Assembly (NCBI GenBank): GCA_005789825.1
Contig: SXWY01000166.1
Location: 1 to 37,123, forward strand
DNA: 37,123 nt
Reading direction: 5' to 3'
DNA from: Burkholderiales bacterium
GTDB taxonomy: Bacteria > Pseudomonadota > Gammaproteobacteria > Burkholderiales > Burkholderiaceae_C
A program made the position numbers and the translations under genes. Each line of letters starts with the position of its first letter. Within the stretch, counting starts at the first letter, position 1. The notes under the pieces were generated by a model. That model made no database searches. It worked only from the letters and a program-made list of their open reading frames with translations, and was not told the origin of the DNA. Shown here in pieces: positions 19,095 to 27,009 of this stretch.

Positions 19095-19115
19095 GCTCAG
19101 CTTCGTCGGCTGAGC
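19095..19115. terminator. hairpin at the convergent 3' ends, overlapping the ferredoxin stop codon
   Basis: GCTCAGC-TTCGTCG-GCTGAGC, perfect 7-bp stem; gene ends at 19078 (+) and 19097 (-). No strong adjacent T tract. Confidence 0.4.
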
Positions 19116-19405
19116 GTGATGGCTTTTTCAGGGCAAGCCGCCACACACAAACCGCATGCTTTGCAAGCATCCACATGGGGTGCATAGGCCATTCGCATGC
19201 CATGTACGCGCACTTTGAGTTTGTTCATAAAACCCAGCGAGGCGTAGTCTGCGTCGTCGATGCGGCGCACCTCAAACACCGATTCGGGGCAAACCCGTTC
19301 GCAGTCGCCTTTGCCCTCGCAACGTTTCATGTTGATCACAGGCTCGAACAAGCCCGGTAATTGTTTGCATTCGCTGCTGGAGCGTTCAAGCGTGTCGGTG
19401 GTCAT
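19097..19405 (-). CDS. 4Fe-4S dicluster ferredoxin, last gene of ebo operon
   Basis: INMKRCEGKGDCERVCPESVFEV and PHVDACKACGLCVAACPEKAITL cluster motifs; ATGA overlap with the upstream eboA-like gene. Confidence 0.92.
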   Translation of the reverse strand: MTTDTLERSSSECKQLPGLFEPVINMKRCEGKGDCERVCPESVFEVRRIDDADYASLGFMNKLKVRVHGMRMAYAPHVDACKACGLCVAACPEKAITLSRRS

Positions 19406-20313
19406 TCGTAAGAGGCACTTTCAAAATCAGACCAAGGAATGCGGGCCGGCTCGGGTTGCCATGTTTTGGCGTTGACGGCGGCGCGAACCTCGGGGTCACA
19501 CAAATGGGGGTGGCTGAGACAAACCTTGGCAATCGCTTGCAACTCTGGTTCCCTGGCTTTGCCCGCCAAAGCCTGCAACACCACTGCAACGCCTTCGCGG
19601 GTGGCGCATGGCACGGCGCCGCGCCAGATTTCAGGGGCAATGAAACGGTCGGCTGCCCAACGCTCTTGCACGAGTTTGATGAGCATGGTGGATAAATCGG
19701 TGTTGTAGCGTTGGTCAACCCCTTGGATTTGCCAAATCGAGGAATCTAAAAAAAACGCTTTGACGATCATTTGGTTCCAAGCGGCTTCGTCAAAAAATTC
19801 GAGCGGATAAGGATTTCGGTGTGCCATGGCTTCGTACACCGGACGCATGGTGGAACGAATCGCTTCGCGGGCTTTGGGCTCCAGCGCTTGCGGTTGCGGA
19901 AACAAGGCGAAGCCACGAAAAATAGCCAGCAACTCGTTGATCTCAGAGGTATCGACCAGCAGCGACACTTGGTGGGCAAAGCTGGCATCGTCTGCTTGGT
20001 AAACCGCCAACGTGAAGACAATGCGGGCTGTTTGGTCAATGCTCCAGTCGCTCGGGTCCAAGCCCGGGCGCAATTGGTTTGCCGCCTGCAATTCCTCGGC
20101 AGAGGGCTTTAAATCTGCTTTGCCCAGTTTGCGCGGTGCCAACCCGAGCGCTTTGAACCAGCGCCCTTGTTCGGGTTGTTTTTGCAAGCTATGGAGCTCG
20201 GTATCAAACCATGCCAATGCATCGGCAGTCAAACGAAGTTGAAGCCAGCCCCGCAGCAGTGATATGGCAGACCCAATGGCCTCTGGGGATAAATGCTGGT
20301 GTTTGGGATACAT
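19402..20313 (-). CDS. eboA: EboA-like metabolite traffic protein
   Basis: MYPKHQHLSPEAIGSAISLLRGWLQLRLTADALAWFDTELHSL...RWFKALGLAPRKLGKADL; position within the ebo set plus EboA-like sequence. Confidence 0.8.
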   Translation of the reverse strand: MYPKHQHLSPEAIGSAISLLRGWLQLRLTADALAWFDTELHSLQKQPEQGRWFKALGLAPRKLGKADLKPSAEELQAANQLRPGLDPSDWSIDQTARIVFTLAVYQADDASFAHQVSLLVDTSEINELLAIFRGFALFPQPQALEPKAREAIRSTMRPVYEAMAHRNPYPLEFFDEAAWNQMIVKAFFLDSSIWQIQGVDQRYNTDLSTMLIKLVQERWAADRFIAPEIWRGAVPCATREGVAVVLQALAGKAREPELQAIAKVCLSHPHLCDPEVRAAVNAKTWQPEPARIPWSDFESASYE

Positions 20314-20330
20314 GGCAAAACCTCAAGCGT

Positions 20331-21209
20331 TCATGTGCCGGGAATGAACTTTTGAAACAAACGGCACAACACATATGCCACTATACAAGCCGCTACCCAG
20401 GGCCAGCTGGCGCCAGCGACAGCGACTGCTGCGGCATCGACCAAGGCGCATGCCGCAATCAACTGCGCCACCGCGCGCGGTACATCACCGCCTTGGCGTC
20501 GCAACGCCAACAACCGCACGGCGTATAAATCAGCACTGGCCAGCAACAGCAAGGCCACCCAGGCCATGGCGGGGAGATTGAAAAACACCATGAAAATCAG
20601 CAATGGCGCGGCCAAAATCGCCAGCGGCCAGAGACGGTCGATCCGGTCTAAGCTCTCTTGTTTGGCCGCGTAGGTCAAGCCGGCGATATGTGTGAATACC
20701 GCCAACATGCCCCACCACAGAGCTTGCGGTGTGTCTGGGGCAAATGTCCAAGCGGCCAGCAAATACACCAACGCCCGACAACTGCCCATGATCACCGGCG
20801 ACCAGACATTGCCCTTGTGCCAAGCGTTGTACAAAAGAATAGCCAAGCTCAGTGCAACGCCTGCTTGCACCGCCAACATGCCGTAAGGTGCGACGATGTA
20901 AATACCTGCCATCAACATCGCGCATCCCATGGCAGACACGGCTTTGGCTGAAATTTGACCCGAGGGAATGGGACGGCTTGGGCGTTCACGCGCATCAATG
21001 TCTGCGTCAAATGCATCGTTCAAATACATGCCACCGGTGTAGAACAAGGTGATCGCGAGCATGACCCACAACAACTGTGGCAGGTCAGTGTGCAAGCCCG
21101 CCAAACAAGCGCCAGCAAGCACATTGGTCCAGACCGTGGGCAAGTTGGACACCCGACCGATTTTCAACAGCAACGTGAAACGTGGGGCAGGTGGGGTAGA
21201 TGGATTCAT
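20331..21209 (-). CDS. eboC: EboC: UbiA-family prenyltransferase-like membrane protein
   Basis: RVSNLPTVWTNVLAGACLAG...LFYTGGMYLNDAFDADIDARERPSRPIPSG (UbiA NDxxDxxxD motif), multiple hydrophobic helices. Confidence 0.88.
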   Translation of the reverse strand: MNPSTPPAPRFTLLLKIGRVSNLPTVWTNVLAGACLAGLHTDLPQLLWVMLAITLFYTGGMYLNDAFDADIDARERPSRPIPSGQISAKAVSAMGCAMLMAGIYIVAPYGMLAVQAGVALSLAILLYNAWHKGNVWSPVIMGSCRALVYLLAAWTFAPDTPQALWWGMLAVFTHIAGLTYAAKQESLDRIDRLWPLAILAAPLLIFMVFFNLPAMAWVALLLLASADLYAVRLLALRRQGGDVPRAVAQLIAACALVDAAAVAVAGASWPWVAACIVAYVLCRLFQKFIPGT

Positions 21210-22405
21210 GTGGTGAGTATCTGGTGAACGAATTGCAGTTCGCGGGCGATGGCCTGCGCTTTGCTATCGGTTTTGAGGGCGGCAGGCAGCACATCCCAAG
21301 TATAGGTTTCGACCTCCAGATGCGAAGAGAAACCTTCGAGTTTGCAGCCTTGCAAGGTTTGCAAGAGTTGCGCCTGCGTCGTGGAAATAGCACCTGTATG
21401 TTCCAGAAAAACCGGTACATGGCAATGCACGCGCCACTCGCCGTTGGCTTGCCCGGCTTGATAAGCGGCCATGGCTTGGGGCAAGTCGAGAAAACGCGTG
21501 AGGTCTTGCGACTGCACCACAACTTGGTGCAAGTAAACCGCATCGTCGAACATGTGCAGGGCGGGCAACAAATCGGCTCGCATATCGGGTATGCGAACCG
21601 CACTGGACAACTGTATTTTGGGTATACAAATACCGACCGCGCGCAATTGCCGCATGGCTTGCAACGGATCTTCAAACGCGACCGCACTGTGGCAAACATC
21701 GAAGCACACGCCCAAATGGGTGCGCAATGCCGCCATGGCTTGTTCGTTGCTGCACGACAAAGTCTGTGCCAACTTCGACACCACGGCGGGACTGCGCATG
21801 TGATCCAAGATGAAATCTGCCGCCTCTTGCGTGGTTTCAAGATAGCAAGCAGGCTCGGGTTCGAGCGCCAGCGCGATCAGCTTGCCTTGTCGCTGTGCGC
21901 AATCGACCAAATGCACCACGCATTGCAGCAGATGGTCAAGAATGTTGTCCAAGGCGCCGGGCGCTTGCGCTGCGTCGCGAAAACCCACGGGCACGGTGGA
22001 GATGCTGCCATCCACGCCCTCGGGTAGCAAGGCGACCAATATGTCGATGCAAGCCAGCGTGTAGCGCAAGCGTTCGGGTGAGGTCCAATCGGGCAAATAC
22101 ACGTCTTGCTTGACTTGCGTGCCGTGGAATTGGCCGTAAGGAAAAGCGTTGAGGGTGAACACATAGGCGTTCAAACCAAGTAATTGCTGTTGAAAAGCTT
22201 TGAGTGTGTGGCTGTCTTGCAGGCTGAAAGCCGCTTGGCCCGACAAACGCAAACCAATGCCCATGGGCGCACCCTGTGTGAGCGCATCCCGTATGGGTGG
22301 GACAAAAGTGTTTAGGCTGTCTCTGACTTCTTCCCAGCTCTCACCTGCGTGGATATTGGTGCAATAGGTGAGGTGGGGTTGGGCTTTGAGCCTGGAAAGA
22401 TGCAT
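21206..22405 (-). CDS. eboE: EboE: TIM-barrel metabolite traffic protein
   Basis: LTYCTNIHAGESWEEVRDSLNTFVPPIRDAL...GIGLRLSGQAAFSL...LNAFPYGQFHGTQVKQDVYLPDWTSPERLRYT...LALEPEPACYLETTQEAADFI...LGVCFDVCHSAVAFEDP. 4-nt overlap with eboC. Confidence 0.88.
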   Translation of the reverse strand: MHLSRLKAQPHLTYCTNIHAGESWEEVRDSLNTFVPPIRDALTQGAPMGIGLRLSGQAAFSLQDSHTLKAFQQQLLGLNAYVFTLNAFPYGQFHGTQVKQDVYLPDWTSPERLRYTLACIDILVALLPEGVDGSISTVPVGFRDAAQAPGALDNILDHLLQCVVHLVDCAQRQGKLIALALEPEPACYLETTQEAADFILDHMRSPAVVSKLAQTLSCSNEQAMAALRTHLGVCFDVCHSAVAFEDPLQAMRQLRAVGICIPKIQLSSAVRIPDMRADLLPALHMFDDAVYLHQVVVQSQDLTRFLDLPQAMAAYQAGQANGEWRVHCHVPVFLEHTGAISTTQAQLLQTLQGCKLEGFSSHLEVETYTWDVLPAALKTDSKAQAIARELQFVHQILTT

Positions 22406-22409
22406 TGCA

Positions 22410-23663
22410 TTACTTGAGGTGTTTTAACCACGCAATGGATTCGGTCACCCATTGGTCGTTGATTTCATGCACTTCTATGCCTTTGCCAATCGCGCTGAGC
22501 AAGGTGATGGTCAACTCGCCGCCGAGGTGTTCTCTGAATTCGCGCAAGCCTTGTAGCACCGCCAAACGTCCGCTTTCATGGCGGGCTTCCAATTGGTCAT
22601 TCCAAAGTTTGAAGCCCAAGGTGACCAACAATTGATGAACCCGCATGTCTTCACCCGCAGGCAACAAGCCTGCCAGCACCGAGTAATGGGCATCCAGTGC
22701 AATGCCAATCGCCACTGCTTCTCCGTGGCTGAGAACATGCTGGTTGGTCATGCGCTCGAGCTTGTGTGCCACCCAATGGCCGTAATCGAGTGGACGCGCC
22801 GAGCCTGATTCAAAAGGATCGCCACCATGGGCGATTTGGTTCATGTGGATTTGTGCCGAGCGTTTGATCAGGTAGGACAGTGGCACGGTTTCAAACCGCG
22901 CCAACGCCAAGGCGTTGCTTTCCAGCCAGAGGAAAAATTCGCGGTCACGGATCAACGCAACTTTGACCGCCTCGGACATGCCGCAACGCTTTTCGCGAGC
23001 GGGCAGTGAATCGATGAACACACCGTCGTTGATCACCGCCCATGGGGGGGCAAATGTACCGACCAGGTTTTTCAGGCCCAGCCAGTTGACCGCGTTTTTC
23101 ACGCCCACGCCACTGTCGTCCTGACCAAGAACAGTGGTGGGAAAGCGGATATGGCGCACGCTGCGGTGGAAGATGGCGGCGGCATAACCCACGGCATCCA
23201 TGATGGCGCCACCACCGATGGCAATCGCAAACGAGTGACGGTCGATGGCTTTGTCTGACAGGATTTGCAGCAGGTTGGTGATGAAGTCAGGGTCGTTTTT
23301 ACATTCCTCACCGCCTTGGAGCACCACGATGTCGCCCACCAAGTCGAGGAATTCGTTGTGCGCCGAAAAATACGCCTGGATTTGCCCTGCCAATTGCGGC
23401 AAAGCCTGTGCCACACCGCCATCGATGAACACCGCGACACGGTGGCGCTTGCCGGGTTCACGGCGGCGCACCACATCCAGCAAATGCAGGTTGACCGGAT
23501 CGAACGCATGCCGTGTGAACACCACCGGGTAGTCGTACTCCACGACAAAACGTTGCACTTGCACACTGTCAACGATGGCACGGGTGTCGGCGCTGTCGGT
23601 TGGTGCAGGAAGACCCGCATCGAGTTTGCGTTGCTTGTTAGGGTAGTGGTAGATGTTGTTCAT
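22410..23663 (-). CDS. eboD: EboD: 3-dehydroquinate synthase-family sugar phosphate cyclase homologue
   Basis: AIAIGGGAIMDAVGYAAAIFHRSVRHIRFPTTVLGQDDSGVGVKNAVNWLGLKNLVGTFAPPWAVINDGVFIDSLPAREKRCGMSEAVKVALI; DYGHWVAHKLE; HGEAVAIGIALD. Confidence 0.9.
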   Translation of the reverse strand: MNNIYHYPNKQRKLDAGLPAPTDSADTRAIVDSVQVQRFVVEYDYPVVFTRHAFDPVNLHLLDVVRRREPGKRHRVAVFIDGGVAQALPQLAGQIQAYFSAHNEFLDLVGDIVVLQGGEECKNDPDFITNLLQILSDKAIDRHSFAIAIGGGAIMDAVGYAAAIFHRSVRHIRFPTTVLGQDDSGVGVKNAVNWLGLKNLVGTFAPPWAVINDGVFIDSLPAREKRCGMSEAVKVALIRDREFFLWLESNALALARFETVPLSYLIKRSAQIHMNQIAHGGDPFESGSARPLDYGHWVAHKLERMTNQHVLSHGEAVAIGIALDAHYSVLAGLLPAGEDMRVHQLLVTLGFKLWNDQLEARHESGRLAVLQGLREFREHLGGELTITLLSAIGKGIEVHEINDQWVTESIAWLKHLK

Positions 23664-23682
23664 AGGTACTCAACTCAAAAAA

Positions 23683-25086
23683 TCAGGAAGCAGGGGTGGC
23701 GTTGTAAGCGTCGCCAAAAATGTGTCTGAGCGCAATGTCTTTGATGTCAGTGGCCGCCACTTGGGCAGGCAACCATTGCGGTGTGTCGGTCATGACCAAT
23801 GGACCGTCTTGCGGGTCGTCAGTGGGTCTGCCATGCGAGCCTTTGACCAAGGTGGCGTCCAGCGGTATGACATCCATCAGCATGCGGAAACCCAAGAATT
23901 TTTTCAGCAGTTTGCCGATGACGGTGAGCTTGGGAAATGCAATGGCTGGGTCGAGGAACAATTCCACGGGGTCGAAGCCGGCCTTGCGGTGGATTTCCAC
24001 CGTGCGTGCGAAATCGGGGGCCAGCGCGTCGTCCAGCCAAAAATAGTAGGTGAACCAAGAGCGGGCGTCAGACATGACGACGAGTTCGCCACTGCGTTCA
24101 TGTGCGATGCGGTGTGCCGCTTGCTCGGACTTGTCCCAGACCGATTCCACGCCAGCAATGCCTTGAAGCAACTGTTTGACTTGGGGCACCATGGCCGGGT
24201 CACGGATGTAAACATGGGCGATCTGATGGTCAGCCACCGCGAACACCGCCGAGGTGGTGGGGTCCAACATTTCGTGGCCGTCTTCCATGCGAATTTGCAA
24301 CCAGCCTTCGCGGCGGAAGTGACGGTTCAAGTGGATGGGACGGTCCACAGGCGTGATGCCGTATTCGGACAACACCATGACTTTGCGGCCATGCTTTTGC
24401 GCAAAGTCGATCAAGTCGCCGACCACTTGGTCTACCTCTTGCAAGGATTTGGCCACTGCTGGATGCGACTCGTCCGGGCCATAGCGTTGCAAGTCGTAAT
24501 CGAGATGCGGCAGGTAGACCAGCGTGAGGGTGGGGTCAAAGTCGGTGATGGCCAACTCGGAAGCTTTGGCGATCCAGCGGGTTGACGAGATATTGGTGTT
24601 GGGGCCCCAAAAATTGAACAGCGGAAATTTGCCCAAGCGGCTACTGAGTTTTTCACGCCAATCGGTGGGGACCGTGAAGCAGTCTGGCAGTTTGCGACCG
24701 TCGGCTTTGTAGATGGGGCGCGGTGTCGCGCCGAAGTCGTGGTCTGACGCCATGTTGTACCACCAGAACATATTGGCGCAGGTGAATTGCGGATGGCGGG
24801 CTTTGCCAGCTTGCCAGATTTTTTCACCCTTGACCAAGCGGTTCGATTGCCGCCAAAACCAAATTTCATGCAGGTCGCGAAACAACCAACCGTTGGCCAC
24901 GATGCCGGTTTGGTCTGGGGGCAGGCCGGTCATGAAACTGGCCTGCGCCGTGCAAGTGACAGCAGGCAATGTGGTGGTGAGTGGGCGCATGCCACCTTGT
25001 TTGGCAAACGCTGTCAAGCGGGGCGTGTGTGGCCCCAGATGACGAGGCGTCAAACCCACCACATTCAAAACGATCAAAGGCTGCAT
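23683..25086 (-). CDS. eboF: EboF: alkaline phosphatase / nucleotide pyrophosphatase superfamily protein
   Basis: LIVLNVVGLTPRHLGPHTPRLTAFAKQGGMRPLTTTLPAVTCTAQASFMTGLPPDQTGIVANGWLFRD...VLSEYGITPVDRPIHLNR. Phosphodiesterase superfamily core with Thr nucleophile region. Confidence 0.87.
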   Translation of the reverse strand: MQPLIVLNVVGLTPRHLGPHTPRLTAFAKQGGMRPLTTTLPAVTCTAQASFMTGLPPDQTGIVANGWLFRDLHEIWFWRQSNRLVKGEKIWQAGKARHPQFTCANMFWWYNMASDHDFGATPRPIYKADGRKLPDCFTVPTDWREKLSSRLGKFPLFNFWGPNTNISSTRWIAKASELAITDFDPTLTLVYLPHLDYDLQRYGPDESHPAVAKSLQEVDQVVGDLIDFAQKHGRKVMVLSEYGITPVDRPIHLNRHFRREGWLQIRMEDGHEMLDPTTSAVFAVADHQIAHVYIRDPAMVPQVKQLLQGIAGVESVWDKSEQAAHRIAHERSGELVVMSDARSWFTYYFWLDDALAPDFARTVEIHRKAGFDPVELFLDPAIAFPKLTVIGKLLKKFLGFRMLMDVIPLDATLVKGSHGRPTDDPQDGPLVMTDTPQWLPAQVAATDIKDIALRHIFGDAYNATPAS

Positions 25087-25117
25087 AAGACAAGAAACAG
25101 GATGGATGGGTGGCGTG

Positions 25118-26230
25118 TCAGCGGATCACGTTGGCGTCAACCGTGCGGGTGGTCACCTTGGGCTCTTGGCCGCGCAACACGGAATTGCCTTCGTACAAAG
25201 TACGTTGGTCAATCGCCTGAGGTTGCAGCCAATGGGATTCGTGCATTTCGCCATTCAGGCCATAAATGGCCAAGGCGTTTTTGTAAACCACTTGGTGAAT
25301 CGTGTCAGCGGAGATACCCCGGTCAGCCATCAGGCGTGCAGTTTTGGGCACGGCGAGCGGGTCAGACACCCCCCAGTCGCAAGACGAATCCACAATGACA
25401 CGCTCTGCACCGTACTGTTGAACCAAAGCGGCCAAACGCTCGTTACCCATTTTGGTGGACGGGTAAATGGTGAAAGCGCACCAGTAGCCTCGGTCGAGCA
25501 CTTCGCGCACCGTTTCTTCGTTGTTGTGGTCAATCACACAACGGGCGGGATCGAAACCGTGTTCCTCCAAAACATCCATGGTGCGTTGTGTTCCGCGTGT
25601 TTTGTCGCGGTGCGGCGTGTGGATCATGATGGGCAGATCGAACTCTTTGGCGAGTTCGATTTGCGCACGAAACACTTTGTCTTCTTGCGGTGTTTGTTCG
25701 TCATAGCCAATTTCACCGACAGCCACCACGCCTTCTTTGGTGAGGTAGCGCGGCAAGACGGCTAACACTTCATCGGCCAGTGCGACATTGTTGGCTTCTT
25801 TGGGGTTCATGCCAATCGTGCAGTAGTGGCGAATGCCAAATTGACCCGCGCGAAAACGCTCAAAGCCGGTGATGGTGGAGAAATAGTCGATGAAGGTACC
25901 GACGTTGGTGCGCATTTGACCCAACCAAAAAGCGGGCTCAATGACGGCGACGATGCCGGCTTGCGCCATGGCTTCGTAGTCGTCGGTGGTGCGCGCTGTC
26001 ATGTGCGCATGCGGGTCGATCATCATGCCCAAACCACCCGTGCGAATGGCGCGGAAATCTTTTTTGTTCAAGGCCAAGCGCTCGGCATCGTCCATGATTT
26101 TTTGCAGCATGCTGGGTGAGAATGTGCCACCGCAGCAAGGACATGACACCGATTTGCCACTGAACATTTCTTCCACCGAGGAAGCATGCGTGTCTTTGTC
26201 AGACGATGGGTGTGAAGGATGCGTTGTCAT
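25118..26230 (-). CDS. eboB: EboB: TatD-like metal-dependent hydrolase with N-terminal Cys-rich extension
   Basis: SVSCPCCGGTFSPSMLQKIMDDAERL...MMIDPHAHMTARTTDDYEAMAQAGIVAVIEPAFWLGQ...VGEIGYDEQTPQEDKVFRAQIELAKEFDLPIMIHTPHRDK...VDSSCDWGVSDPL. Confidence 0.88.
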   Translation of the reverse strand: MTTHPSHPSSDKDTHASSVEEMFSGKSVSCPCCGGTFSPSMLQKIMDDAERLALNKKDFRAIRTGGLGMMIDPHAHMTARTTDDYEAMAQAGIVAVIEPAFWLGQMRTNVGTFIDYFSTITGFERFRAGQFGIRHYCTIGMNPKEANNVALADEVLAVLPRYLTKEGVVAVGEIGYDEQTPQEDKVFRAQIELAKEFDLPIMIHTPHRDKTRGTQRTMDVLEEHGFDPARCVIDHNNEETVREVLDRGYWCAFTIYPSTKMGNERLAALVQQYGAERVIVDSSCDWGVSDPLAVPKTARLMADRGISADTIHQVVYKNALAIYGLNGEMHESHWLQPQAIDQRTLYEGNSVLRGQEPKVTTRTVDANVIR

Positions 26231-26249
26231 GAGAAATCTTCGTCAAGCG

Positions 26250-26265
26250 TCACTCCGCAGAGTGA
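26250..26265 (-). promoter_or_regulatory. inverted repeat in the leader of the ebo operon
   Basis: TCACTC-CGCA-GAGTGA perfect dyad about 20 nt upstream of the eboB ATG at 26230. Confidence 0.35.
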
Positions 26266-26470
26266 AATAGCACTTTGAAATTATGGAAAAAAAACTATAT
26301 CACTTCAGGGCTGAAAAAGGCATGGGGGAAGCCCTGCTTTGCGTCTGAAATCCCCTCTTGTCACCCTTGAAATTCGTGGTGAAACATTCGAACACTACAT
26401 TTTCAAACGGTTTGTGTTTTTCAATCCGCTTGCCTGGCCCCTTGCGGACTTGTGCTCCCGCTAGTCGGCG

Positions 26471-26504
26471 AAAAAAAAACCTGCTGGAGTCAGGAGCAGG
26501 TTTT
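26471..26504 (-). terminator. rho-independent terminator downstream of cytochrome c gene
   Basis: Minus strand AAAACCTGCT-CCTGACTCC-AGCAGGTTTTTTTTT: perfect 10-bp stem and T tract. Confidence 0.88.
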
Positions 26505-26534
26505 CATGAAGAGGCATGCAGAACTTGGATGGCT

Positions 26535-26933
26535 TCAAGGTTCAAAGACTGAGCTCATGATGTAAGCCACAACACCTACGCGCTGTTTTTCATTGAAAAC
26601 CGCTTTCCAGCCTGGCATTTTGCGAAACCCATTGGTGACGCGGTCGTAGACGAAATCCGGTTGATAGCTTGACGGTTTGAGCTTAGGTGCTTTACCGGGA
26701 TACGCACTGTTGCCATGGCAATGGCGACACTGACCATCCCAAACCTGTTTGCCTGACTCTATGTAGCTAGGGTCTTGCATCACTTTGGTGGTCATGTCAG
26801 GCAAGGGTTCACTGGCAGCGGCTTCTTGTGCCCACGCTTGAGAAGTGAGACACAAAACGGCCAACAAAATTGAAACACACGCAGTCAACGGTGTGCGGCA
26901 GAAAAAAGTGGGGGATGTGTGCAAGGAATTCAT
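26535..26933 (-). CDS. secreted c-type cytochrome (mono-heme)
   Basis: Signal-like N-terminus (SILLAVLCLTSQAWAQEAAA), heme-binding CRHCH (QCRHCHGNSAYPGKAPKL), distal Met FRKMPGWKAV. Confidence 0.9.
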   Translation of the reverse strand: MNSLHTSPTFFCRTPLTACVSILLAVLCLTSQAWAQEAAASEPLPDMTTKVMQDPSYIESGKQVWDGQCRHCHGNSAYPGKAPKLKPSSYQPDFVYDRVTNGFRKMPGWKAVFNEKQRVGVVAYIMSSVFEP

Positions 26934-26950
26934 GAAATTCAGTGTAATAC

Positions 26951-26987
26951 AAAAAAAACTGCCGCCTGCTCAGCGCAGGCAGCAGTT
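26951..26987 (-). terminator. rho-independent terminator after the PQQ-type dehydrogenase
   Basis: Minus strand AACTGCTGCCTGC-GCTGA-GCAGGCGGCAGTTTTTTTT: 13-bp stem with one mismatch/wobble, 8-nt T tract. Confidence 0.85.
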
Positions 26988-27009
26988 GATCCTTCAAGGT
27001 CGCAAAAAG

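Noticed and set aside
21200-22027. 275-aa plus-strand ORF
   Set aside because: Antisense to eboE; no recognisable motifs.
23653-24585. 310-aa plus-strand ORF
   Set aside because: Antisense to eboF/eboD, whose translations have clear family motifs; composition typical of a shadow frame.
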